Assembly (NCBI RefSeq): GCF_009389715.1
Contig: NC_052399.1
Location: 23,135,146-23,199,145, forward strand
From: Phoenix dactylifera
Taxonomy: Eukaryota; Streptophyta; Magnoliopsida; Arecales; Arecaceae
DNA: 64,000 bases
Direction of reading: 5' to 3'
The notes below the pieces were generated by a model. The model was not told where the DNA came from and made no database searches. It worked only from the letters and a program-made list of their open reading frames with translations. Within the stretch, counting starts at the first letter, position 1, and each line of letters begins with the position of its first letter. Shown here one piece after another: positions 37,301-48,994 of the stretch. The translations under genes were made by a program, and so were the position numbers.

Positions 37301-39575
37301 TTAATCATAAAGCCTCTGCCTCTCTCACCTAGTCCTAGTGGGGAATATAAGGTGGATTTCTGGTGGACCGGAGTTCATGTGGAATGGGCTCCCAAGTGCC
37401 AGGGATGCATATGGAATGGGCTCGAACCAGCCCACGTAATCATAAAGCTCGGCCTAGTTTCTATCACTCCCTCTCCTCCTCCTCTACAATGTAGCCATAT
37501 ATATTTGTTTTGATCCTCGTGCACGATACGGTCCCCACTCAACCACTAATAATTTTGTAATATATAAAAAAAAAACTAGATGGATCACCGTTCAACCATA
37601 AATCAGAAAGGATCCCCATTAAGAATATCAATGGGATGGATTCTGTGCGGTTAGTTTGAGTGGGGAACGGATCCAAAATTCATAACCGCCCCTGAAACCG
37701 AAACCGGAGCCAAACAAATTTTAAATAAAAACAAATAATCCAAACAAATCAAAATCAAAAAATGCTAAGTTTTTTATTCATTTGAAATTTTTCATATATA
37801 AATAAATAAATTGAAGATATCATCCATAATCTTTATAATATAATCTATAAGCTAACCAAATTTATAATATAATATTTTGAATTTAAATAAAATATAAAGG
37901 ATATCGAGGGTATTAAAATACGTTCGGTTTTGATTTTGATTTAGAGTTTGGTGTCAGATTCAACTTCAAAATGAGAAACCATTAAAAATATAATTGAAAC
38001 TGACATTGAAACTAGCTCTACGTAATTTTAGTTCGGCTTCACTGTTTGGTTCGGAGGTAAAGAGATAAAATATTTAAATATCCATCGCTGTTGACATTCG
38101 TGATCTCTACTTATGGAGGCATTAAGTTTTGCCGAGGTTTGAAAAATATTATAGAAACTTGCCAAGTCAGACCGTAGACTCAAGGCATTTATTGGTTCTA
38201 AGTAGCCAATGGTTTCCCAATTTGTATACATGGGAGACACAAGTCAGAGCTCGTGTTTCGCATGTTTAACTCGGAAGTAATAGGTAGAGGCTCGTTTGAT
38301 TATCATAGAGTATCTAACAAACATCACTCCTGAGCCAAATCCAGGAGAGATTCAAGATAATTTTATAACAGCTTCAGGATTGATCAATGAAAACCAACAC
38401 ATGAATCTTTTCCAAAAACAAATGTTTCCTGAAATTCTTAGGCTTAAATAAGCTCTCCTCCATTGGTTTTAACTTTGTCAGAAGAAAGATAATTGTACAT
38501 ATAGGTATCAAATGACATGGGCGTATACTGAAAAACACAAATAGATGCTGACTAATGTGGATAAATTTGCTAGAAGATTTGTAGTCTTTACATCACAATT
38601 ACTTGGGTTTTACATAACATAGTGTTGTCAATTAACTATAGGCACATATGTTTTAAATAACAAAGTGTCACGGCATGTTTTGTTTATTAATTGTGGGGAC
38701 ATTGAGGCAAATCACAACGTGTTGGTTAGAAGAAGAATATGAAGCTCCATGGAAAGTTTAGACGACAGAAAAAAAAAAAGGAGGAGAAAACACCATAATC
38801 AACAACGGAATTAGCCACGTAATCTGCCAGTCTCTCTGCCTTGGCAGATGCCGGCGGCTCTTTTTTGTTCCCACATAGGAGGGCTGATTAGACGCAAATA
38901 TGATACTATAGGAAACTTTGGAAACCTCTGGTTAACCCTTGCATGGGAAATATTCGAGCTAGACTATATTTTTTGTGCTGCGATGGATGACTTATATGTA
39001 TGGATACATCAAAAAAATAATAAGTCTCGAAATATTTTAGGCAACTTCTTCTTTCCGACGCACAAAGCTCCAGAGTGATAGCAGAAAATAAAAATTCGAA
39101 TTTCTATTTCCACCGATGTCTACTATGTGGGTTCACCTCTAAAGATCTTCACATGCGGGCTCAAGAGAGAGCAAAGCAAAAGCGACTGATTGAGGTTCTT
39201 TTTGCTTTCTACAAAAACAGCCTTGGAATGGTTGGGGCATTGATCAGCTAACCTCTTTTCTTTCTTTCTTTCTACAAGTGAGTGGACGTTTTTATTATCC
39301 TTAGTAAAATCAAGTCCACTGCGTAGACATTCATAAACTGTTCTACCGTAGTTCTTTGCGGATAATCTCCATTCTTGTTTCATAGTACATCTCCATAGGG
39401 GAAGCAATCACATATGAGGCTACTTAATCCATGGCTCCATTAGTCTTTTTATAAACACGCTCGGTCTGGAAGGCAATGTTGACGCTAACTATTAGTTGGT
39501 TTTTTTTTTTTCCATGGGCAATATTTAAGCAAGATCCGGTCTCGGTTTGCCGAGACTAGTTCAAATGTAATTTAA
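37301..39575. other. intergenic with weak transposon traces
   Basis: No gene. GTTCGGTTTTGATTTTGATT near 37923 and GGTTCGG near 38048 resemble interiors of hAT-like elements, but no ends were found. Short minus-strand frames at 38028 and 39123 show no known motif. A perfect inverted repeat TCTCGGCAAACCGAGA sits at about 39540-39555. Confidence 0.4.
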
Positions 39576-39917
39576 TCAAATTAAGAACCCAAGATTAAAT
39601 ACAGTCAGACCTAGAGAGGCGTAGTTAAGCCCTACGGGTGCATCAGTTGAACCACGTATAGCTTCACTATCTGCGTCATTCATCCATCCCCCGTTTCGGG
39701 ATATCTCGAATTTGGCGAGAGAATGTGTCTTCTTTTCAAATAACCTATCCATCGAAGGCAGGCGGAGCGGTGGATAGGATGGCTTTCTTCGTAGCTGACC
39801 ATTCTGATGGAGTTCTTTGGATTGGTGAGGTGCAGATGCTAGAAGTTTTTTTTGAGCGTATTGTCTTCTGATTTTGTTGAATATAAACCAATAAAGTCCC
39901 TGAATTAATTTGCTCAT
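39576..39917 (-). CDS. unrecognised ORF, 113 codons, doubtful
   Basis: The frame from the ATG at 39917 begins MSKLIQGLYWFIFNKIRRQY and ends GLTVFNLGFLI. It is not obviously low complexity: a basic N-terminal half and a mixed C-terminal half. I recognise no family, signal or membrane anchor. It overlaps the upstream flank of the divergent gene at 40200, so it could be an antisense frame, an organelle-derived insert or a real small gene. Confidence 0.2.
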   Translation of the reverse strand: MSKLIQGLYWFIFNKIRRQYAQKKLLASAPHQSKELHQNGQLRRKPSYPPLRLPSMDRLFEKKTHSLAKFEISRNGGWMNDADSEAIRGSTDAPVGLNYASLGLTVFNLGFLI

Positions 39918-40199
39918 GTCTCTAGGACTCGACCTCCCGTTCCGGCCATGGCCGCCTCGTCTCCGTTCACGAACAAACGGCGGTATCGGTGGCCCCGGCG
40001 ACGGCACTGGTGGGGGTGGGAAGGCGGCGGCTGGATCGCGGGAACTGAGGAGAGAACGGAAGAGCAGAGGGGGAAGTTGGGGCGGATATCCGATGGTTGG
40101 GCGTGGAGGGTCTCCCGTGTTTCGCGACCCACTGCGGTTGGCTGGAGGTTTTCGCTGTGCTAATTAGGGTAAAGCCAGTTTTCCCTTCCAAGGCATCCC

Positions 40200-40372
40200 C
40201 CTCCAAACGTAAATAAGGCACCGATCCTCCCTGCCTTCCCTTTTCTTTTCTGTTCCAGAGGAGAGAAGAAAAGGGAAGAAAATGTGGGAGTCGAAAAATA
40301 AGAAAAGAGATCTTTTTTCTCCACTTTCTACCATGCCATTGTTCAATTAGCTCTTAATCATCCTCTGTCGAG
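40200..40372 (+). other. inferred 5' UTR exon with a 22-aa upstream ORF
   Basis: Pyrimidine- and purine-rich leader-like sequence ends at AG/GTAAAT (donor after 40372). With an acceptor TACAG at 42225-42229 it would splice to the coding exon whose ATG is at 42274. A small frame, ATG at 40282 to TAG at 40350 (MWESKNKKRDLFSPLS...), lies inside the leader and could lower translation of the main frame. No TATA box is convincing. Confidence 0.4.
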
Positions 40373-42273
40373 GTAAATTTCATCGCTCTACATGAATTCT
40401 TTTTTTTCCCCCCTTCCCCAGGCAAGAAATCAGCCCTTTCCCCCCCTTTCTTTGGTTTAGCTCTGCATGCGATATTGATGAGTATCCAGAAAAATTTTAT
40501 GTTTTGCGTTGTGTACGAAATTGGTCTCTTCATAATGTTATTAGCTTTAGTCTGTCACGATACTCTTCAGCTAAGATTGAAATATCAGTGTTTTACATTT
40601 TCAAGGTAAATTTCGATTTAAAAAATTTTGGGGAAATGAAGATTAGCTCAATCCCAATAGTTTTATTGATTAATACTGAAATTATCTGCCACGAGAGCAA
40701 GGAATATAAAGGTCGGTCATGTTTTCAGGAGAGTTTAATTGAAATTTACAGAATTGGGAATGTGAAATATCAGGCTGACAAACCAAAATATTCTCAAAAG
40801 AAGCAGCTGGTAGATGCAATTAAAAATACGATTATAAGTCTCTGCATGCAAACTTTTTAGGACATGGAAAATAAATAATCTACAGTCTTAAACAACACAT
40901 CTCAAACCTCTTCTACCCGTATTTTTTGTTATATGCACCATCTTCATGCAAGCCGAGGAGCTCTGCTATCGAGTATATTGTTGTCTGGCTAGATTCGTGG
41001 TTTCCTGTAATTGCACCTAACTATTCGGCCGTAGTACACTGCTGTCCTGTTTTCTACAAACAATTCCACACTAATGTTAGGTCAGCTTTCTTAGAGTTTC
41101 ATAAATCAATTTTTGATTCTGGTGGTTGTGTCATTTAGGCACTTTGTTGTTGCAGGAAGTGTTTGTCAAAGGCAACTTTCTGGGTAGCTGCCACCAGTCC
41201 ATCCTCCAATTTGTTTGGCTTAATCCTTACCAGCCTGTTTGTTCCCATCATCATACCCTCTTCCACCTTAGGATACTGGTGACCTTTGACCAAATGCAAT
41301 CTGTTTTTAAGCATGAAATTTGTTTTAGGAAGTAACTCCCATTCTTCTGCATCACATCTTTATCAGATATTCTTCTCAATATCTTCATATGCTTGTAGTT
41401 GGGATGGTCCATGTGCTGTAAATAATTGGACTAGTTTTTCTGTTTATTGTCTTCAGTGCTTATAATCTTTTAGAGAAGCTTGGTAAGAACCATGTGCAGA
41501 AGCTTTTTCTTCTCTCAAATAATTAAGAGTTACGACGAACATTGTATGGCTAAAATGATTTGTCGAATGAATATGAAAGGCTGATGTAGGTGAAAAAAGA
41601 AACAGCTTAAAGATTTATATGGTGGATCTTTTTTTTAATTTTTAATATGATAACCATCTTTGCGAGTCAATTTTAAGATTTGTTTTCATTTATATAGAAG
41701 TATCGTTTATCAGATACTCTGCTCATTTAAGAAAACAAAAAGATGCAAAGAGTACAAACAAACATCATTTATGCGAATATCATGTTGCACTGAGATAATA
41801 TTCTCCTAATACTCCCAAAAACTTCTTAGAAGAAGTGTGGCGTTACCTCTTCGAAAGCCTATGTGGTTCCAAAAATTTTGCCAGTAAATGGGAGCTGGAT
41901 CCAAGTCATAGAAAATTCATAAGAGAACTTGGTTATCACTTACATTACCTCTTGTTGACTAGAAGCCTTACAAGCCTTCTGTTGGTGTTCTCTTTTCTGT
42001 TGGTGTTCTCTTTTCCTTGATTAGCTTATAGAGTTTTCTTGAACTTATTGTGTGTACTGCGAGCCACTTCTCTGTTTTTTATTGAATTTCTTTGTTGCTA
42101 TCACATTTATATAATGTAGGATTTTCTCTTATGGAGTAACTGTGGATCCTCTCCAGGAGGCATTATATTTTATATGTGGAGAATTTATAATATTTCATGT
42201 CTGAGATTTTTCTTCTTGATTCGGTACAGATCATCGGATAGTTTTTATCTGGACTTGATCCAGACATCATTAA

Positions 42274-43529
42274 ATGGATTCTGCACGGGGGAGTGCATAT
42301 ATAGAACATGCAAGCACACATCTTGAGACAGGAACTGTTAGAGGTGATGAACTGCCTAAGCCTGGAAATGAGCCCATAATCGATGAAGATGCACGATGCT
42401 CATCGTCCTCTTCCTCGGATACTTCATCGGAGGAAGATTTCTTCCAACTAGATGCAATTGAGCTAAGCAAGGCAACAGCAACACATGATGAGATGCCAGG
42501 CAACAACTTAAGGCCTCCTCAACATGGAGCAAATGCTCAGTCAGAAGCAGCAGTTATAGGCTCGGCTGGTAAACAGGAAGTGAAAAATATAAGTCAGGAT
42601 GAGAGTATGTTTGTTGGATCAGTACAGGCAGGTCAGGTGCCATCAGAAACACCATTCTATCCATATCCTAGTCCTGGATCAGATTATGTTGGAGCAAAAC
42701 AGCCCCCTCCGGTCCAGGTGATGGGGAAATCAGATGGTTTTGATCCCAACAGGATCCCATCTTCCATTTTCATGAGGACCAAGTCTACGGCACCCATGGA
42801 ATGGAGTGTGGCTTCTAATGAATCATTGTTCAGTATCCAAATGGGAAGGTCTGGAGACCTGACTGGCTTCTACAATGGCCAATGGGATGGTTATCCACCC
42901 ATTTCTCCTTTACCTGTCTCTAGTCCAGCGAAAAGTGCAGGCACAGGACTGGGTTTAGAGGAGCCCAGCGTGGCTGAAGCAGCAAATGCTGAGGCCATGA
43001 AGGATGTTTTAAGGGCAGCTGCAGAAGAAAAGGGCAACCCTTTGGCTGGGGGTATGCCTCATTGTGATAGCAAGCGTTCTGATAGCAGTGTTAACAGCTA
43101 CCGCTCTTTTGCATTTCCGATGTATGATCTCGTTCTCACATACTACTTCAGTTTACGTATTTATATATGCACATATACACATATATGTGTTATGTATAGT
43201 TTTGTGTACACTTTGATCCACAGATTAGGCAGCACGAAGTGGATCATTAATAAATCACAAGTTTTTAGCTACATATTTCAACTTTAGGTTGTACATGTTA
43301 AAGTGTGTGGTAACTTGAAGGAGTATTTTGGAGGAAAACTGATTATTTGGTAACTTACAGCTTGACAGATGGAAAAAACGAGTCCATAAAAGTTGAATCA
43401 GTGCATCAGCGTACACCAAAGGAGCAGCCAGGGCGACCTCAGCCACAGACTGAGTCTCCCAAAGCAGTTCCTGGTGCTGCACAAAACAAATGGTTTCCAT
43501 GCTTTTCCTGTTGCTCATTTTGTTGCTGA
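42274..43529 (+). CDS. Ser-rich plant protein with Cys-rich C-terminus, 2 coding exons, 338 aa
   Basis: Exons 42274-43121 and 43361-43529 join as SFAFP-I-LTDGKNES with GT/AG borders. Features seen: an acidic serine tract at about residues 43-56 (CSSSSSSDTSSEEDFFQL), a central MRTKSTAPMEWSVASNESLF segment, PPISPLPVSS, an Ala/Glu-rich stretch, then NSYRSFAFP and a hydrophobic Cys tail WFPCFSCCSFCC. The tail suggests palmitoylation or metal binding, which is inference. It resembles uncharacterised plant proteins with the same end block; I cannot name it. If the intron is retained, the frame continues for 55 unrelated residues. The ATG follows an inferred UTR splice at 42230. Confidence 0.75.
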
Positions 43530-45639
43530 GTGAGTATTTCAGCAATTTTCTTTCAGTTTTTTAATACAGTGTCTTTCTTATATGTGTGAGGTTTGAGTAG
43601 TTTTTGTTTAGCCATTTTACTAATTTTTGACTTGATTGGTTGGTTTCTCATATAATGATATAATTAAAGATGGGTGTCTCATATGTTGTTTTCCCATGAC
43701 AGTTTGAGTCTAAATTGTGAGAATTTCTTTTCAAGACTGGCTTTTATGCGATGATAATTTGTTTCCTTGGTTTGAATGCAGTTGAAACATAAATTGTTGA
43801 TATTCTAGATTCTCTTTTAAAGCTCACACACACTCTAGGATATGTTGACACAACTTTTGAGAATTTCGGGATACAACTTGGGAATTGCGTTTACAACAGA
43901 TTGGTATATTCCTACTTTAGTCTATATGGGTTCGCTCTCTTATTCTTTGAGGAACCTCAGAAGTTTGATGATCCAACAGAAAAATAAGCCAAGATTTCGA
44001 GTGGATCAGTGATCTAGATAGAATTTATAGAAGAGCTCTTCATTAATCACATCTGCTGATAATTTATAAAATACATACCTAATAGTATGTATGATATTTT
44101 CATTCTAAAGAATCAGTTATCTTCCTTAAACTTCTCTATTATTGGAAACATTATTCTATCTATATATCTCATCAGGAGTACCATTAGGATTATTTTCCTA
44201 GAATGCTCCAACGATTCGAAAATTATTGTTGATAGGAAATTATTGATAACAAAATCCTTAAACTATATAAAAGCGGCTTAAACTATAAGAAAATCCTTAA
44301 AAGGATGTCTTTGTAAACTTTCAAGTGAAAAGAAGATAGGTACTTCTAAACCAAGAGGCGGAGGTCAGATATAATATACTCGAAAAATTTAATAATGAGT
44401 TAACTGTTTTCAGGTCTTTTTAGATTTTAGATTTAAATTATCTCAATCAAAAATTGTTTGTAGCTACATGCATCTGCGCCTACATTCTAACTAGTTATAA
44501 AAAATTATTGATCTAAACTAATGCGAATTTCACAGATGAGTCCAGATTTGTGACTCTGAATTTTTAACATTTATTATTTAATAATATCATTGGTATATAG
44601 TTCACAGATTTGTCCTTAGGTTATGGATTAAACCTTGTTTTACCGAAAACTTTTTAAGTTGATATACATGGGAAAGCGTCCATTCAAAAAAAAGATATAC
44701 ATGGGAAAGCAAGAACCTCAAATGAAGCCTCAAATTACGAAAAGAAGTTTGTTGGTACGATGCATGCCTAAACTGTTAGACTAGTGGAGGCACTCACATG
44801 CTATTAGTATTCAAATGCTAATATAGAAAAGAAAATATCGACCCTGTTCTCTGCTAGATTAGCAGAAAGATGGGTTTTTTCTTTCTCGAAATGCCCCTTT
44901 CCATACTCCCCCACCCCCCACATTGCTGGGGCCCACTCTGCCGCCCCCACCTGCCAAGATGCCCAATCCACTCCTTCCACCCACCCTCAGCTGCTTCCCT
45001 TTTATCGTCAATCCATGTTGCCAGTGAGACCCGGTCTAATCGTCATCCTGGCAAAGGGGATCACACCTCTCTACCCCAGTATGCTGTATAGGAATTTCTA
45101 TGTGGTTTTGAATTACAGTAAGGTCTGCCCTTCTATTGCATGTAAGTGCTGCTTGGATGGGATGGCTTTTAAGAAGGACTACTTATAGAGGACCACCAGC
45201 ATGCAAAGAAATTTCTTCACAAGCCAGCCATACAAAAGATAGCTAAAATTGCTACCAAGAGCTACTTTTTCTATAGGATATGATTTTTTCATATAATGAG
45301 CCAAGCCTGAGAAGCCAAAGTTTGGCACACTGCAGTTTTCTAGGTTGTACATTTGCTGCTGCATTTTGCTTGCCTTCAACTTAATAATCAAGATCCATCA
45401 TAACATCCTACTAGACAAAGTTTGTAATTGCACAGGTTAGAATTGGTGAAGTGTTCAGCCTTGGCAATGGTGGTTTTAAGTTTTAACAATCACCTCATTG
45501 TTGGCAGTAGGGAGTTACATTTGTCTTATGATCTCCCATCCTTTTCTTGTCCTTTTCTTTCTTTCGGAAATTCAGTCGGAATATTACCTTCTATGTTCAA
45601 ACTCGGGATCTCTTCCTAGCACCTGCAATGAGGAGAGGA
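43530..45639. other. 3' UTR and intergenic
   Basis: Likely 3' UTR first, then AT-rich spacer. A short CCCCACCCCCCAC-rich patch at 44905-45000 resembles GGGCCCCCACCCCGCC near 607-625, perhaps parts of one repeat. A 14-base duplication ATATACATGGGAAAGC occurs at 44662 and 44695. No gene seen. Confidence 0.4.
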
Positions 45640-45830
45640 TTGCCAGCTAGCAGACGCAAGCCCATTGGCATGATCTCCTATATAACTTTTGGCATTTGCC
45701 TGCCTTTGTTGTTTTGAAAAATACAATGGGATGTCACTACCAGGGATCAAACCTGGACCTTTCCATAGTGAAGAGAGATGCCAACCAGCTGAGTTTAGGC
45801 TGGTTGGCTTGGCACGGCATTGTCTTGTAT
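45640..45830 (-). mobile_element. tRNA-derived SINE candidate
   Basis: On the minus strand AAACTCAGCTGG (45796-45785) fits the A box with two mismatches, and GGTTTGATCCC (45753-45743) fits the B box with one. The 31-base spacing is tRNA-like. The segment GGTTGGCATCTCTC and onward does not fold into a cloverleaf. Outer limits are estimates. Confidence 0.4.
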
Positions 45831-46873
45831 GGTTGTGGTTTTGTTTAAAGCTTGTATCTGACATGTCCTAGACCTGGCTTTAGTTTTTTTCATTTAACAA
45901 TAAATTTTATAAAATGATTTCGATGTAATAATATTTGGTTCATGTTGCAATTAGATTGTTTCTGCTGAATCCATATTGGCAGTTGAGCTGTGAGGGGACG
46001 TGCGAAGGTGGCGTTACGCCTTAATATCCTCAAAGCTACCAAAAAGGATGGAAGGAGACTCAGATCAGCTGCAAATGGAAGTATCGAAAGAGTAAATCCT
46101 TCGCCCTTGGGCAATGATGGCTACACTCAGGTGAGTTCTGCACAACTCATGTACACAGGCAGATGGCCTCCAGAGCGAGTTTTGGTTTCAGAGTTTCCTG
46201 CTTATCTGATCTGTGTAATTGTGGCTGATGCATCTAGTTGTTTGTTTCCTTGAGTACAGTGGCTTCGGGTGTTCACCCTCATATTTGCTGTCCAAAGCCA
46301 CAGTTGCACTATGAAAAAATATTTGCATGCTAGTTTTTGTGATCAACGAACTTTTTTTCTTTTGGCCTTTTTCTTCTACCATGCTAGAAGCAATTTTTAA
46401 TTAATATTTCCAAACTTTTATTTTTCAAAAAGTGCTTTTCTGCTTTAAAAGCCATAAAAGTGCCTTTTTAAAGCAATATCAAACACGTTGGGCAAGTTCT
46501 AGACTTGTAACAGGGTATCCAAAGAAATGCTAGATGTGCAAAGATAGTACTCTTTGGATAAACAATAAGCAAACAGATGCCACAACTTCAACGAAATATA
46601 CAAAATAGGTGCCTTTACCATAATCCACCAACCATATTACACCAAGTCGAGGGAGCTGATATTAAAATTTAACATTATTTTTGAGTCAAATCTTATTCTA
46701 AAAATTATTTAGCTCCATTTTCATACAATTATTTTTTGGGGTAAGCTAGCACAGCAAATGCACAAAAGTTGTGAGTTTGTTGGCGTGCATATGCACGAAC
46801 GCACGCTGATACTTTGAGTTTATGTGTTATTGGAAAATGACGTTTAGATAAAACATCTTGTGCTACTCTTATC
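45831..46873. other. spacer with one exon-like frame
   Basis: Between about 45985 and 46131 the plus strand has a polar open stretch (RAKVALRLNILKATKKDGRR, then NPSPLGNDGYTQ) that ends at CAG/GTGAGT, a good donor. No neighbouring exon fits it and I do not recognise the sequence; it may be an exon of an unseen or lost gene. Otherwise nothing is seen. Confidence 0.25.
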
Positions 46874-47537
46874 CAAGGTCCACCGTACCGGATCCGGTAG
46901 GCGTACCGGTTGCCTACCGGACCGGTACGGGCCGGTTCGTACCGTGCTCCGGGCGGTACAAACCGGGAAGCTCTTCCCCGCCGGAATCGGGGAAGAAGAA
47001 GAGAACCAGAGAGCGCGGGGAAGAGAGGGAGAGAGCCCACCTTCGGCCGCCATCGGAGAGCCGCGGAGGGGCGTTCGAGGCCGGTGGGGGGCGGCGGAGT
47101 CTGCGGGGGAGCTGCGGAGGCCGTGGCCGCGGCCGCGTCCACTGTTTCGAAAGAAACAGGGGATGCGGCCGCGTTTTTTAATTTAGGGATTTTAAGTGAA
47201 GTCGGCAAATCGGTTGCCGACTTCACTTAAAAATCCCCAAATTCTTTCGAAACAGTGATGCGGCCGCGGCCTCCGCAGCACCCCCGCGGGCTCCCCCGTC
47301 CCCTGCCAGGCTCCGCCGCCCCCCACCGGCCTCCGACGCCCCTCCGCGGCTCTCCGATGGCGGCCGAAGGTGGGCTCCCTCCCTCTCTTCCCCGCGCTCC
47401 CTTTTTTTCTCCTCGTCTTCTTCGTCTCTGGCAAGGAACCGGCCTGTACCGGTTTCCACGGCTCCGCCGTACCGATAGCTGGCCGAACCGGTTTGTACCG
47501 GCCGGTACGGGCCGGTTCGGCATACGCTGCTCTTATC
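46866..47537. mobile_element. fold-back hAT-like element with 8-bp target duplication
   Basis: The element is 46874-47529 (656 bp), flanked by the perfect 8-bp repeat CTCTTATC (46866-46873, 47530-47537). Ends CAAGGTCCACCGTACCGG and, inverted, CAGCGTATGCCGAACCGG share the GTACCG/CCGAACCGG theme of the elements at 14441 and 28702. The interior is a giant inverted repeat: 47191-47208 pairs perfectly with 47214-47231 across a 5-base loop. Outward, blocks such as ACTGTTTCGAAAGA, GAGGCCGGTGGGGGGCGG, CTTCGGCCGCCATCGGAGAG and GCGCGGGGAAGAGAGGGAG recur inverted on the other arm. Arms differ by small indels, including about 25 bases. The many long frames here are GC artefacts of the hairpin. Confidence 0.88.
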
Positions 47538-47984
47538 ACTCAAACTGTAAATCCAAACAAGTGTTGTTTAAATATCCATTTAGACACACAGGAAAGTCCT
47601 TCGACATAAAAAGGTTGTACCAATTGAGACTGACACAGATTTCCAAGTCGCAATTGAGGAGTTCAAATATTGTTAAACCTAGGTCATAGTTGTAAAGGTG
47701 TTACATACCACATAACATATACCGCCAAGAAAGCGCTCCAACATCAAAAGACCGTATTATTTTTGTTAAGCAAGACTGTATTATTTGAGATCAACAAAGA
47801 CATGATTCAAGAACATGATTGAATATATCTAGTATGTAATGGTCTAAATGAAAGCAGCCACCTTCTCCATAAGAAGTCCCAGTGCTCTCTAAATGAATGC
47901 GAAGGAATGCTTTTATAGACTCCAAAGCATTTAAAGAAGAAGCAGAAGAAGTAGCAGTGTTGTCATCTCAAACTTGATCTGGAG
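47538..47984. other. spacer, no gene seen
   Basis: AT-rich sequence without recognisable coding or structural elements. Confidence 0.5.
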
Positions 47985-48275
47985 TTGGAGTCGGGGACGC
48001 ACAGTTGAGAACCGACCGTTGATCCACGAGATACGTAGATTGCTGGGGGAGTGCGACTCCCACCTAGCCTTACACATCTACAGGGAGGCAAATAAGGCTG
48101 CTGACTGAATTGCTTTCTATGCGGTCCATCATTTCAGTGATTTTGTCTGAGTGGACAGTGGATCTATATCGAGATTTTTATGTAGCTTTTTATTTTCGGA
48201 TTTTGTTGGCCGTATTACACCCGCAGTGTGTGAGCTGCCGTTGTACCAAAAAAAAACTCACCAAAAAAAAAGAAA
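47985..48275 (+). mobile_element. LINE 3' end with RNase H tail
   Basis: Plus strand reads NRPLIHEIRRLLGECD, then LHIYREANKAAD and AFYAVHHFSDFV, the last helices of a LINE RNase H domain, followed by a short 3' UTR and A-rich tail (48247-48275). In-frame stops show decay. 5' truncated. Confidence 0.7.
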
Positions 48276-48505
48276 CTCGATTAGATAATAAAAGAGTTTC
48301 AAAACAATCTGTACTCTAGTGGTTCACATACGTCTATCATCTTGAAAGATCAAATTTAAAAAAAAAAAAAAGATTCACCGAATTGGCTCCGATTAAGCCC
48401 TTTGATATTTAAGTCGGAAAAGAAAAACTCTGAGGAAACAACAGAGGAACCAACAAGAAGACTAAAGAAAATAAAGATGGTTGAAAAAAGAGTTCCACTC
48501 TTTCT

Positions 48506-48994
48506 TTAGAGCTCGTTTGGTTCGCGGAAAGTATTTTTCTTTCTAAAAATATAATTCCTGAAAAATAGATTCATAGGAAGAGGATACCTAGGAAAGTACT
48601 TTTGGCATGTTTGGTTGACCATGGGAAAGTGACAAATTTCTAAGGTGCTTATGTTTGGTTGCCCATCCACTTTCCTGAAAAAGTTATGTATAATTTCTAT
48701 TATACCCTTAATAAAAATTAGGTTTTTAATACCTCTTTAATGCTTCTTTAATGCTGAATAATCTTTTTGGAAAAAAATAAAAATAGAGTGATTCCTATCT
48801 TATGGGAAAGTAACTTTTCTATGTTTTTCATGGGAAAGACTTTTCCATAAAATATGCAAATCATATTTCTATTAGAATACAATTTTTTCGTCTCTCTCTT
48901 TTAAAAACTCCAACCAAATAAAAGACATCCCATTATTTTTTTATTGATCATATTTTTTTTTTTCTTTTTTTCTCGCAAACCAAACGAGCCCTTA
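48506..48994. mobile_element. Tourist-like MITE, copy 1
   Basis: The element is 48509-48991 (483 bp), flanked by TTA (48506-48508, 48992-48994). Ends: GAGCTCGTTTGGTTCGCG and, inverted, GGGCTCGTTTGGTTTGCG. TTA duplication and TIRs fit PIF/Harbinger-mobilised Tourist elements. Interior words such as AAAGTACTTTTGGCATGTTT and GGTTGACCATG are shared with copy 2 at 56614. No coding capacity. Confidence 0.87.

Noticed and set aside
46844-47689. Several 100-145 codon frames on both strands across the GC-rich hairpin
   Set aside because: They mirror each other because the DNA is an inverted repeat; composition is Arg/Gly/Pro-rich, and no domain is present.
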